Source of the DNA: Gymnopilus junonius
Lineage: Eukaryota; Basidiomycota; Agaricomycetes; Agaricales; Galerinaceae
Direction: 5' to 3'
Length of the DNA: 16,430 nucleotides
Assembly: GCA_015501075.1 (NCBI GenBank)
Contig: JADNYJ010000669.1
Coordinates: forward strand, 1-16,430
Below the pieces are notes generated by a model that ran no database searches, was not told where the DNA came from, and saw nothing but the letters and a program-made list of their open reading frames with translations. This document shows positions 7,056 through 16,285 of the stretch, piece after piece. The position numbers were made by a program, and so were the translations under genes. Positions within the stretch are counted from its first letter, which is position 1. Each line of letters begins with the position of its first letter.

Positions 7056-8372
7056 TGTGTGAAAACGGGCCATCCCCATTATTTTCGGCCATCTCTATAA
7101 ATTAATATAGGTTGTTGACAGCCTTCCCGAGCTTAGACATCCCAAATATACTCGAGAAAACCACATTTAAAACATTAAAAAGCTTAATATCAGAAGATAT
7201 AATGATTATGATAACCTAGTAATCATTAATCATTTATTATAAGATACAGAAGTGAATTACTACAGTCCTTACACACTAGTAGGGGCCTCGAGTTATTTAA
7301 AATTAATACCAAGGGAGCGCAGAGATGCACACAGACAATGGGAACAGCCTTTGACCCCAATATAGAAATGCGGAACGGCAGACTAAACAAGTCAATTACT
7401 CCAAAGTGGTGTAATCTATTTTTACCATCCGGAGGAATGTAACCGGAGATGAAATGATCCACGATGATCGACATCAGAGTGGGTGCTATTTTTGGTAATA
7501 TGAAGATGCAAAGCAAGGATGCTCGTCCCCTTGCGCTACCTCATAGAACTAATAAGTATACACCTATCCTAGACATATTAGCCATCCCCTGAGGGCTCAG
7601 ACAAAATCCTCTGTGAGGTAGATAAAATATTAAAGATGCTATAATGTACCGGCTGTTGCAAGATCGCAACAGCAGGAATATTAATCCGATAAAATGCCTT
7701 AAATGGCAATGAGTTAAATATTCAGTGCTTGATGAATATGCCCTGCCAATGGCATAATTCCCTTCACTCCCAAAGCGGACCAATGATGAGATAATTAATT
7801 ACACAGCGCTTATCAAATTAGCTTAGTAAGACACCCAGAAAAATAGTATAAAAACCCAGTAGAATTAGTGTAGAAAAGCAAGCAGACAGCACCCCTCGAG
7901 TCGTAGCAATACAATTGAGCATCTGGCTTCTAAACTAGATAATAGAAAGACATTTGATTGATATAAAAGCACAGAAAGCTTCAGACAAACTAAGAATTGA
8001 GCTCAGAATAGAGATAAATTAAGCAAAGGCTTTATTATACAAGTCAGGACCTAGTTGAGTAGTTGGGAGTAGACAGAGCGTCACTCAGCTACAAAAGTAT
8101 GAAGTCTTTCAGTCCAAAAGCATAGCCAGAGTCTAGTTTTATCTCAAGAAGAGAATATTCAAGTTTAGAGAAGTTCTAAGACAGAAAGTCAATTAAAGCG
8201 ATCCTTTATCCAAAGAGTCCCTACAATTCATTGTAAACCCATAAAAGCGAACTTAATTAAAAGACATTGATACTTAACACTCCCCAGAACTTACACAAGT
8301 CAAGGTTATTTGTTGGGTTAAATAAAAGCGATCTTTTCATTTTTCATACCTTCAAACTACCTAAACTTATCA
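7056..8372 (+). repeat. Putative 5' LTR of gypsy element 2
   Basis: About 1.3 kb of AT-rich, non-coding sequence between the end of the gypsy-1 pol remnant and the gypsy-2 leader. Candidate termini are TGTGTGAAAACGGG (7056) and ...AACTTATCA (8372), giving TG..CA. A TATA element lies at 7846-7856, and AAAGCGATC repeats occur near 8197 and 8326. Short open frames here (for example minus 7226-7516) have no recognisable domain. The start is a guess, as no second LTR is available for comparison. Confidence 0.35.
7846..7856 (+). promoter_or_regulatory. TATA-type core promoter in gypsy-2 LTR
   Basis: GTATAAAAACC, identical to the core in the gypsy-1 LTR on the other strand. It points toward gag. 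Confidence 0.45.
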
Positions 8373-8374
8373 TC

Positions 8375-8391
8375 TGGAGCCCACTGTGAGG
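8375..8391 (+). other. Primer-binding-site-like sequence of gypsy 2
   Basis: TGGAGCCCACTGTGAGG begins two bases after the candidate LTR end CA. A sequence opening TGG directly after the LTR, complementary to a tRNA CCA end, is the usual gypsy primer site. The exact tRNA was not identified. Confidence 0.35.
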
Positions 8392-8446
8392 GGGGTGAAG
8401 TTTCAGTCTCTAGATAAATTATTATTCGCACTTTTAAGTTAAAGGA

Positions 8447-8507
8447 ATGATGGCATCTTCTCAAAGATCCAAAATTCCTAGATTAACTAAAAATTCTCTA
8501 CATGCTG
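8447..8507 (+). pseudogene. 5' end of gypsy-2 gag, cut by copia
   Basis: ATGATG at 8447-8452 opens MMASSQRSKIPRLTKNSLHA. The frame is interrupted after 20 codons by the copia LTR at 8508. Skipping the element and one TGCTG copy, the same frame resumes at 13718 with GTEAFELPT, so this is the original start of the gag frame or of its leader. Confidence 0.5.
8503..8507. repeat. Copia target-site duplication, left copy
   Basis: TGCTG directly before the LTR start TGAAGAG; identical to 13713-13717. Confidence 0.85.
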
Positions 8508-8877
8508 TGAAGAGAGCAATAAAACTCAGAGTCAGACACGTAGTGACGACGACTGAGGTATGTATTATCTACCTGAAGAGAGCAATAAAACTAGGTAGAT
8601 AGTATAAGTAAATAATGTGAGGTGTAGTATAATTAAGGGCTCACCTCAGAGTCAGACACGTAGTGATGATGACTGAGGGAGCCCTGTACTCTATGGAAAG
8701 GTTTGTCCGTGATCGAACGGGTGGCTGAATAAACTGTACAGTACCACCCAGAAGAGAAAACGGAAGTAAAAGAGTAGTGGTAGCCAGTACCGAAAAGGGG
8801 ACAGACACGAATAAGGAAAGTGGAAATACGAAACCTAAATATAGTAAGCACCTGGGCATGAGTCGTCTATCTCAACA
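8508..8877 (-). repeat. Copia LTR, left (3' LTR of the element)
   Basis: 370 nt. The plus strand starts TGAAGAGAGC and ends CTCAACA, TG..CA in both readings. It aligns without gaps to 13343-13712, with 11 mismatches. It contains a 19-nt direct repeat (TGAAGAGAGCAATAAAACT at 8508 and 8574), an 8-bp inverted repeat around the second copy, and a hairpin at 8637-8684. Confidence 0.95.
8637..8684. repeat. Hairpin in copia LTR (left copy)
   Basis: GGGCTCACCTCAG pairs with CTGAGGGAGCCC with one bulge. In the element's orientation this is near the primer-site end of the LTR, so it would form in the 5' leader of the RNA. The same structure is at 13472-13519. Confidence 0.6.
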
Positions 8878-8886
8878 CTCCCCCAG
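8878..8886 (-). other. Polypurine tract of the copia element
   Basis: The minus strand reads CTGGGGGAG directly before the LTR start TGTTGAG. It lies 10 nt beyond the pol stop, the usual place for plus-strand priming. Confidence 0.7.
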
Positions 8887-8895
8887 AAGAACCCA

Positions 8896-9460
8896 TCATT
8901 CCATGTTGAGGAGCTTGAGGTTGTTTTCGTGAGCAATGCGCCTGAGTGGTTTGGTGAGGAAGTCAGCCAGATTTTCAGCTGAAGGAACCTGCTCGACCTG
9001 CAGTTCCTTAGCGGCTACCCTCTCCCGGATGTAGTGGCATCGCACGTCGATGTGCTTGGCTTGGGTGTCCCTTGGTGTTCTTCGTCAATGCTATCGCCGC
9101 CGAGTTGTCCCGTACACAACCGCAGGGTAATCCTCCTCCAACCCTACCTCACTCAAGAAACTGTACATCCACAATGCTTGCTGTGCCCCCCTCGTCATAG
9201 ACATATATTCAGCTTCGGTGGTGGACAAGGCGATGACAGGCTGGAGCTTCGAGCTCCATGAGACTGGGCCACCAGCCACCATGAAGACGTAGCCTGATAG
9301 AGCGGCGGTTGTCTATGTTGTCGCCGAAGCTGGCGTCAATGTATCGACAGGTTTGATCCCTCCCCCAAGTCCACGGCGGTATGTAATCTTGAGGTCAAGG
9401 GTGCCCTTAACGTGCTAGGATGTGCTGGAGAGCCTTCCAGTGAGCTGGCCTGGGTTTGAC
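8896..9460 (-). pseudogene. Copia pol: RNase H domain and C-terminus
   Basis: Minus-strand frames read HWKALQHILAR, then YIDASFGDNIDNRRSISGYVF, MVAGGPVSWSSKLQPVIALS, STTEAEYMSMTRGAQQALWM and, after a frameshift, KHIDVRCHYIRERVAAKELQ, SAENLADFLTKPLRRI and LNME before TGA 8896-8898. These are the standard copia RNase H landmarks (Asp of YIDASF, Glu of TEAEY, Asp of LADFLTKPL). The frame changes near 9090 (YGTTRRR* where YGDNSAA-like sequence is expected) and again between about 9290 and 9450, so the enzyme is not made intact. Confidence 0.85.
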
Positions 9461-10706
9461 TGAAAACGCGAGAGAGTGGCAATGGCATATGAAAGGTCCA
9501 GGCGTGTACCTGCTTGAGCCCAGGCGAGACATCCCAATGCCTCACGGTATGGTTTGTCTCTCATCTCCTCACATTCGTCCTCGTTCTTGGGGCAGTCCTT
9601 TTCTGTGAGCTGAATCCCAGGGGGAAGTGGGGTCTTCTTTGGCGTGCAATTCTCCATCCCAAACTTCTTGAGGGTGTTGACCAGGAAGGTACGTTGCTGG
9701 ATCTCCAATATCCCTTCCTCCCTATCGTAGTTGACCCCTATCCCCAAAAGAAAACTCGGCCACCCTTTCTTGATCTCGAAACACGTTCCCAGTTCATCGG
9801 CTGCTTCATCGGCTGTGTCGTCAGTGGAGGATATTCCTAACACATGTCTGTATATGTCCCGTTAATGTCAATGGTGGCATCTTCCTTCTTACGAGAGTGT
9901 ACGCAGGGATCGGCGCGAGACCTGTAGTAGCCCAATCCTTCGTATGCCTGCACCATCTCATTCTGGAAATCATGGCCGCCTTGCATCATGCCGTATAGGG
10001 TACGCTCGAGTTTCCAGACCTTCCCTTCCTCCCCCGGCTCGAGTGTACCCGGCGGAGCCTTCATGTAGGTCGTGTATGCATTGGGACTGTAGAGGTAGGC
10101 GGCGACGATGTCTGCCTGCCAGAGGGATAGGTTGAGCTCGACGGCGATGGCGCATAGAAAACATAGGGACTCCAGGCGAATGACTGAGGTGTAAGTCTCG
10201 CCGTACTCGAGTCCTGGGATTTGAGAATATCCCTTGCCACAATACGTGCCTTCGCCTTGGTGATGTTCCCATCCCCATGTATTTGTAGTTAAAGACCCAT
10301 TTTGACCCAATTACATGCGTGCTGGTTGGAGGATCGACCTTCTTGAAAACTCGCGGTCAGTGAGCACGTCGAGCTCGGCCTGCATAGCGGGTCCCCATAT
10401 GTCTGGCTCAGTCATTGCCTGGTCGTAAGTCTGAGGAATTGAATGGTCCTGCGAGGTGCTCATAAGCGCGATGTACGGGTATGAAGGGAACATAGATGAC
10501 GCGTATTCATCCAATCCCTCCAAAAACGCTGGCATATCTGACAGTGCAAACGCATGGTGCGGCCTGTCTGTAGCCCAATCCTCCCTAGCCATCCTCGCCT
10601 CCCTCTCTCTCCTCTCAAACTCGTCAGATGCTGTGGCTGCAGCTGACCTCGAGCTGCCAGTGGCCAGACGTCCCGAGTGGCATGGTTCAACCACGTTAGG
10701 GCCCAT
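9461..10706 (-). pseudogene. Copia pol: reverse transcriptase
   Basis: Visible in order: IPQTYDQAMTEPDIWGPAMQ (domain entry), KARIVAKGYSQIPGLEYGET, LSLWQADIVAAYLYSPN (first catalytic Asp), WKLERTLYGMMQGGHDF (the YGLKQAGR-type motif, altered), then TYTD at 9846-9857. The second active-site Asp is lost: the coding strand reads GAC-AT-GTG-TTA where GAC-GAT-GTG-TTA (the TDDVL-type box) is expected, a one-base deletion that throws the frame into TAG. Downstream frame: LGISSTDD, GWPSFLLGIGVNYD, LACLAWAQAGTRLDLSYAI-like sequence. Another frame change near 10310 separates the domain entry from the core. Confidence 0.9.
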
Positions 10707-12308
10707 CCTTGGTCAGCGTTGACTGGCGTCGCATTCTCCGTAGGGGTGGTGATGGCGGGCAGACGTAGGCGGGTCAGTAGCCCTAGGACGGGGAGCAACA
10801 GCAGGGCGAGGGTGGAGAACCCCCGACGTAGTGGTGTCAGTGGAAGGTGCTGGGGTGTCAACTGTCTCGGCAGTCTCGGCCCTGCCAATGACAGGTGTCA
10901 TGAACTCCTGGGGATGTCAGCGGGGTCGTGCGGTGGAGACACGGAAGAAGACGTATCGTGGAAAGTTCCTTCCTTGAAGGTTACGTTCCGGGCCTTGATC
11001 ATGGTGCGTGAAGCGTGGTCATAGAGTTTGTAGGCATCACGCCCAAAATAGCCAACCATCGTATATTTGATTGATCTCGGCACTAGCTTTGATTGATCAA
11101 TCTCGGGTGCAATCTTCGCATATGCACACACCCGAACGGGCATAGGTGGGATACATCCTGCCGTTTACCACTCCACCTCTCCTCAGGAATCACTCCCGGA
11201 TGCCTCGATGAAGGAAGTAAATTCTTGATAACAGTAGGTCTTCGATGCTTCCGCCCACAGGTCCCATGACAACCCTGAGTCAATCAACATGGTTCTAGTC
11301 CCCTCGATGACAGTGCGGATCGCACGTTCTGCCATTCCATTTGACACGTGAGAGTACGGTGCTCCAGTTTCGTGGACGATGCCGTGCTCATGTAGGTAAG
11401 CCTGCCACTCCTCCCCCATGAATGCCGGATCCATATCACTTCACACCTTTTTCAGCTTCCTCCCTGTCTGCCTCTCTGCCTCGACATGGTACTCCTTGAA
11501 CGCTTCAAGTGTTGCTGATGCTGACTTCGTGGTCAAGTAGAATGGGTCGAGGTGTGAAGAACCCCCATCGGCAAACAGCAGCATGTACATCGCCCCTCCC
11601 AGCGATGGAACACAGGTACAGACCCAGATGTCCATGTGGACACATTCGAGCGGTTCAGTTTCTTTGGCAAATACCTCATCGTATGGCCTCGCCACCTGTT
11701 TCCCCAACATGCAGTCCTCACAGTTCAACTTCTCGTCTACATTTCCCGTTATCTGGAGGCCGTTCACCAGGCTGGCTGCTTGCTTGATTGCGGTCACACC
11801 CGCATGTCCAAAATGTCGGTGCCAGGTGTCTAGCGGAACAGGGCGTTCTTGAGACTTGGCTGAGAAGGCAAGGTTTTTCATTTGCTTTGGACAGATCCTT
11901 GGGTTGACCGAAATCTAGCAGATATATCCCTTCGCTTCCGCGACTGTAGAGGACGTCATCCCCATCCATGTCACGGAATATCACCTCTCCTCCACGAACG
12001 TAACCGTGAAACCTGCTTTATCAAAACACCCAATGGAGACAAGGTTTGCGATGAGGTCAGGCATGTGAATGGAGCTCATGGAAAGGGTAACCCGCCTCCC
12101 GTTCAACTCAGCAACTTTAGTGACAATGCCTCTTCCTAGAATCCTAAAACGTCCCTCAGCGTTCGCGGCCTGCCCCTCCATTGGCTCGTTAAACAGTGTA
12201 TATGATGTGAAGTCCTCTCGCCTAGTGAAGCAGTGGTCGGATGCCCCCGAGTCAGCATAGGTTGCAGACGCTCCACTGTTTTGTGTCTTAGCGAGCAATG
12301 CGTGTTGG
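10707..12308 (-). pseudogene. Copia pol: protease and integrase
   Basis: Protease: YADSGASDHCF, catalytic D-S-G at 12245-12253. After a frameshift near 11985: pre-integrase segment GSEGIYLLDF, zinc finger TWHRHFGHAG...NCEDCMLGKQ, first catalytic Asp in HMDIWV, second in RSD-type SDMDPAF, Glu in NGMAERAIRTV. The frame is cut by TGA at 11441-11443, where arginine is expected before SDMD. Further shifts occur near 11220-11280 and 11090-11140, before the IN C-terminal part (VPRSIKYTMVGYFGRDAYKL, MIKARNVTFKEG). The stretch 10707-10900 is a Pro/Thr-rich linker to the reverse transcriptase. Confidence 0.85.
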
Positions 12309-13293
12309 TCAACAATGCATATGCCTTCTCGCTGACGGTGCAATATTCGCCTTCGGGACTGTTGCTGAAGTGCTCTGGGAGTTCGTCGACGCAGTCGTAT
12401 CTGCGTTAGAGCCAGCTCCTCCCTTCTTCCTGAAATGCGGAGGGAACTGGCCCTCACTTCCTCCCCCTGGCCAGTAGCACTTCTCCTTCCATGCCCGGGG
12501 CCACAGTTTGAACAAATGATGGTAGAGTTGGGGTGGTTGTGTGTTTTCTTCATGGAAGTGGCCTGGAGCGCCATGGCAGAAGCACCGGTAGGTTTAATTT
12601 GACCCTTTATCCTCTCCCAGTGGGTGCTAATCCTCGTAATGATGTCCGTAGATGTTTTGGCATCGTAGAGGGTGGCCACCATCGTGTCCCAGGAGGCCGG
12701 AAGAGACGACAAGATGATCATATGGAAGTCCATGTCCGAAATCCCAGCGCCAGCTGTGTTCGCCTTGCCATTTCAAATGGAGAGTGGATATATGCGCCAT
12801 TAGATCCTCTCCGTCTTTGTGAAAGGTGTTCCGAAGGTCGCGCTGAGCGTTCACGTGGCGACGTCGGACTTGATGTGTACAGGGATATGAGGGTAGCCCA
12901 GACCTTGGCGGTGGTCTCCCATGTCTATACCCAACCGACAGGGTTGATGCAGTTGTAGATGATGAGGCCTTTCGTCCAAGCATTACACATCTTCCATTCT
13001 CTGGGAGAAGGGTTAGCAGAGTCCCAGGTGGTCACCTCGGGAGGCAATGGTGTGTTGGCTGGCATGCCAGTCACGGGTGGTGGGGCTGGAGAGGGTTGAG
13101 CTATCGCTCTGAGTAGGTAACCGTCCGCCCCTTTTATTTCAGCGGCCGTAAGTATGGCTCTCTTCCACGAGAACCAGTTCATCCCATCAAACCTTTCAGA
13201 TTCAGGGAAGACTGTGGGGGCTGTAGATGTGGTAGACATGTTTGGCTGTGGTAGTGTAGTTCTGTGAGGATCTGTAACGTCTGTATGAGTCAC
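12309..13293 (-). pseudogene. Copia gag (capsid and zinc knuckle)
   Basis: The start is ATG 13293 or, more like the family, ATG 13239 (MSTTSTAPTVFPESERFDG). FDGMNWFSWKRAIL matches the copia gag opening. TAG at 12925-12927 ends that frame; the capsid continues in other frames as GEDLMAHISTLHLKWQGE, MDFHMIILSSLPASWDTMVA and TLYDAKTSTDIITRISTHWE. The zinc knuckle CSNCG-P-GHG...KEKCYWPGGG is itself split by a frameshift near 12490. Capsid plus CCHC knuckle packages element RNA in virus-like particles in the cytoplasm; this copy cannot. Confidence 0.85.
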
Positions 13294-13330
13294 GAGTATA
13301 TTTTGTGTCTGAATATGCAGTTAAAAACCG

Positions 13331-13342
13331 GGGCCCATAACC
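13331..13342 (-). other. Copia primer-binding site, half-tRNA initiator Met type
   Basis: The minus strand reads GGTTATGGGCCC, abutting the LTR end. It is complementary to the anticodon stem-loop of eukaryotic initiator tRNA-Met (GGGCCCATAACC), not to a tRNA 3' end. The same internal-fragment priming is known for Drosophila copia. Confidence 0.8.
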
Positions 13343-13712
13343 TGAAGAGAGCAATAAAACTCAGAGTCAGACATGTAGTGACGATGACTGAGGTATGTAT
13401 TATCTACCTGAAGAGAGCAATAAAACTAGGTAGATAGTATAAGTAAATAATGTGAGGTGTAGTATAATTAAGGGCTCACCTCAGAGTCAGACACATAGTG
13501 ACGACGACTGAGGGAGCCCTGTACTCTACAGAAAGGTTTGTCCGTGATCGAACGGGTGGCTGAATAAACTGTACAGTACCACCCAGAAGAGAAAACGGAA
13601 GTAAAAGAGTAGTGGTAGCCAGTATCGAAAAGGGGACAGACATGAATAAGGAAAGTGGAAATACGAAACCTAAATATAGTAAGCACCTGGGCGTGAGTCA
13701 TCTATCTCAACA
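13343..13712 (-). repeat. Copia LTR, right (5' LTR of the element)
   Basis: 370 nt, same length as the left LTR with no gaps and 11 transitions. It carries the same 19-nt repeat, the 8-bp inverted repeat TATCTACC/GGTAGATA (13401-13408 and 13429-13436) and the hairpin at 13472-13519. This copy would drive transcription leftward into gag. Confidence 0.95.
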
Positions 13713-13717
13713 TGCTG
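13713..13717. repeat. Copia target-site duplication, right copy
   Basis: TGCTG directly after the LTR end CTCAACA; identical to 8503-8507. Confidence 0.85.
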
Positions 13718-15358
13718 GAACAGAAGCATTTGAGTTACCGACATGAAAGAGCCAGAGGCAAGCGAGTCATCAGTTAGGCACTGCTCAGCTCAGCCAAAAT
13801 CCTGTGGAGATAGAAAGAATTCCTGGTGAATTTATTTCTTCAGAAGACGAAGTTACAAACTTAGTACTTCAAATGAAGGTCTGAGTGAGGAACTCCAGTC
13901 TACTACCCCCACACCTTCTTTTCCAAATTTTAATCTTCAAAACACTTCTATTTTATCATCGAAAAATATAAAGACCACAATGCCAAATAATTCTAAAATG
14001 CCGAAGGTGGGCGAGCGAGAGCCCCTACCTTTAGCAATGAAAAACCTGAAGAGCTACCACGATTCTTTAGAATAATGGAAGAGTGGTTTGCTGAAAATAC
14101 ATCTTTGACTGATAAAGAAAAGAAACAAAAATTAGTTGACTATGTTGCGATTGGTGTAGATGAAGAATGGAAAGCATTGCAGAATTTGACAGTGGTACAT
14201 ATGCAGAATTTAAGGAAGCTATTAAGAAAAGCTATCCTACTGTTGCTCAAGCAGAAAATGCATCCGCTGATAGACTACGTCGCAAAATTCTTACACATCC
14301 AAGCATTTCATTGCATCAATCAGAACATGTTGCTTCATTGACAAGGATTATGAGGGCTGAGATTGGTAAACTTAATAAAATCAATCCACCTCTAATCACC
14401 AATCATGAACTAGTTACCTTGTTCCTTGAGAAATTAGACCCAGAATTTAGACAATTGCTTGCGCATAATTTAGAACTCAAATCAGTTTGGTTCGCAATAA
14501 TATTAGCACTGCTGGAACGGATGCTTCTATTGCACAACCTAGTAAGCAACATGAGAGGACCCTTACACATTGAGGAAGTCTTTAAAATGGCTGCTTTTAC
14601 TTCTGAAGAGTCAAAGAGTCCACTAGGAAAATTCTTTGCATTGGCAGGACCGGCGCCACCAGCCACCTCCAGTAAAGCATCTCCAGACATTAAAATGGAG
14701 GAGGTGTCAGCAAAAATGATAGAAGGATGGGACAATTTACAGCGCAAAACAAATTCTCAGTTTCAACAGGACAAGAAAATTTGTTGAAAGCAATAGAACG
14801 ACAAAGTGTGCTGTTAAATGGATTTTTAATGTGCCAGACAAATTATAGACCACCCTATCCAGCTCAGAATTTATCTTATAATGTTGGCTCCCAGCCTTCA
14901 GCTCCAAGTCAGTCACATATCCATCAAAATACTAATGGAGACATTTGTTTCTATTGTGCACAAATGGACACCGCATTAATGAGTGTGTGGATGCAATTAG
15001 AGATGAAGATTCTGGACTCATTATGAAGGGAAATGATAATAGGTATCGCCTAGCCAATGGACAAGTTATTCCATATGAGCGAGGATGACCCATGAAAGCA
15101 TTTGTTGCAGAACAGCATAAAAAGGGAATTATTCCAGTAAGAAAAATTTCTAATGGAATAGTCAGTACCAATATTCAAGGAGAAGTGGATCCTATGAATA
15201 ATAGTAACCTCCCAAATGATAGACAAGGAGATGCTGCTCTTTCCCAGTTATTGGGTGAGTTAGTAAATAATCTTGGACTTGATACAGTAAAAGATACTTT
15301 AAGCGAAACACTTCAACGAAGTTATTTTGCTACAGAGGATGACCAAAATTTCAATTAA
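13713..15358 (+). pseudogene. Gypsy-2 gag (capsid-like domain, CCHC zinc knuckle), frameshifted
   Basis: Continues the frame begun at 8447. Segments in different frames line up as one Gag: a Ser/Pro-rich leader (to about 13980), MPNNSKMPKVGER, KPEELPRFFRIMEEWF (14047-14094), KKQKLVDYVAIGVDEEWKA, then after a shift near 14175 AEFDSGTYAEFKEAIKKSYP and ELVTLFLEKLDPEFRQLLA. The LPRFF...YV...W...F...YP layout is that of Agaricomycete gypsy Gag. A knuckle CFYCAQ / GHRINEC (C-x2-C..GH-x4-C) lies at 14946-14985, split by one base. The C-terminal part ends at TAA 15356-15358. TGA stops at 13744-13746 and 15086-15088 interrupt frames. Base composition is AT-rich. Non-functional copy. Confidence 0.75.
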
Positions 15359-16010
15359 GCTCAATGAAGGGAGCGTCCTTAGTACAGACGGAGTGGTACT
15401 ACTACGATGCAAACTGAGAGCCATCCAAGAAAACAACCTCCATCTAAAAATATTGAAACCTCTATAACAAAAAATTAGAACAGAAAAAAGATAAAGATAA
15501 GACCAAAAATAAGACATTGGAAGAAGTAGCAAGGGCACTAGTGTACCCAAATTCTAACAACTCTGACCAAAGAAAATGAATCACAAAAATTGGCCTCGAG
15601 ACAATTAAGAGCGCCTGAAATAAACATTCCTACTAAGGAAGGACCTGCATATAAAAATCAAGCACCAGTCGAAGAAGGAATTGACTTAGATGCTGTGACA
15701 GAATCCATATTGGATGTACCATTACTATGCCACTAAGGAATGTAGCAGGATTAGCACCACAAATTCATGAGCTTAAGAACCAATTCTCATGTTCCAGAAA
15801 GCCAGTAGTAAAGACATTTATGGGAAGGAATACCAGAAATTGGTCCTATCAGTATCTGACTTACCATTTGAGGCATTCCTTGTGCAAAAGAAGGTGAAGG
15901 AGGAGCTCCAGCTGGAAGTACTGTAGCTGGTGATCCAGTACTCACTTACTTGTTTTAGTGGGCCACTGCTTCGCATGGCAGGACAATGCTTTTCCTACTT
16001 CACAAATAGT
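15359..16010 (+). pseudogene. Degenerate gypsy-2 region between gag and protease
   Basis: Short frames give LEEVARALVYPNS, REINIPTKEGPAY-like sequence (15599 onward), DLDAVTESILDVP, then after a shift ITMPLRNVAGLAPQIHELKN, RKPVV and further on EGEGGAPAGSTVAGDPVLTY (15891-15950). The ILD-x-P-[IL]-x-[IM]-x-x-x-x-x-x-G string followed by PAG..V..DPV.xY is familiar from the segment ahead of the retropepsin-like domain in Agaricomycete gypsy polyproteins (DUF4100-like region, from memory). No protease D-[ST]-G motif was found. Many stops and shifts. Confidence 0.45.
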
Positions 16011-16285
16011 ATTAGACCATCTATATATGATGATAGGTAAATTTTAAATATATGCCCTTCAGAATAAAATAGAACACACCTTGAACAGCAAATCCGATAG
16101 TACCTTGGCACAGATATTAGATTATGTAAGCGGCGGAGGAACGCTGCTGATATAATCACACACCCAGCTCCAGATACTAATAATAAGTCAAATCTAAATA
16201 TAGCTGCCTTTTGCCACACACTGCTGGCACATGAGGCATTTGTTGAAGTTCATATTGCATTAACTGATGCTAACTGCAAAATATA
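16011..16285 (+). other. Unassigned sequence with one 50-codon open stretch
   Basis: From about 16131 to TAA near 16288 the plus strand is open and reads RRNAADIITHPAPDTNNKSN then AAFCHTLLAHEAFVEVHIAL. No start codon fits and I do not recognise the family. It could be a retroelement or host-gene relic. Confidence 0.25.

Larger units (their letters stand above)
8508..13712 (-). mobile_element. Ty1/copia retrotransposon, full-length with both LTRs, coding region broken
   Basis: 5205 nt, bounded by two 370-nt LTRs and a 5-bp duplication (TGCTG). On the minus strand the order is LTR, tRNA-iMet-type primer site, gag, protease, integrase, reverse transcriptase, RNase H, polypurine tract, LTR. Integrase before reverse transcriptase marks the copia superfamily. 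Frameshifts and a few stops interrupt almost every domain, so this copy is defective despite complete ends. Confidence 0.95.
7056..16010 (+). mobile_element. Gypsy element 2, split by the copia insertion
   Basis: Plus-strand order: a putative 5' LTR (7056-8372), a primer-binding-like site (8375-8391), a gag start (8447), the copia insertion, then the rest of gag with a CCHC zinc knuckle (13713-15358) and a degenerate region that normally precedes the protease (to about 16000). Codon use is AT-rich and CpG-poor, unlike the copia element. No reverse transcriptase, integrase or second LTR is in the window, so the right end is unknown. Confidence 0.5.

Noticed and set aside
7226..7783. Minus-strand open frames of 80-96 codons in the AT-rich region
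   Set aside because: No motif or start context, and they fall within the putative non-coding LTR of gypsy 2.
8508..8684. Repeated 19-nt and about 33-nt modules as a CRISPR-like array
   Set aside because: Only two copies of each, both inside a retrotransposon LTR and present again in the partner LTR.
9034..11024. Plus-strand open frames across the copia pol region (for example 9514-9840, 10677-11024)
   Set aside because: They are opposite-strand shadows of conserved reverse transcriptase and integrase coding on the minus strand, and none has a domain.
13331..13342. Match to an initiator tRNA-Met
   Set aside because: Only the 12-nt anticodon-loop segment matches and it abuts the LTR; it is a primer site, not a tRNA gene.
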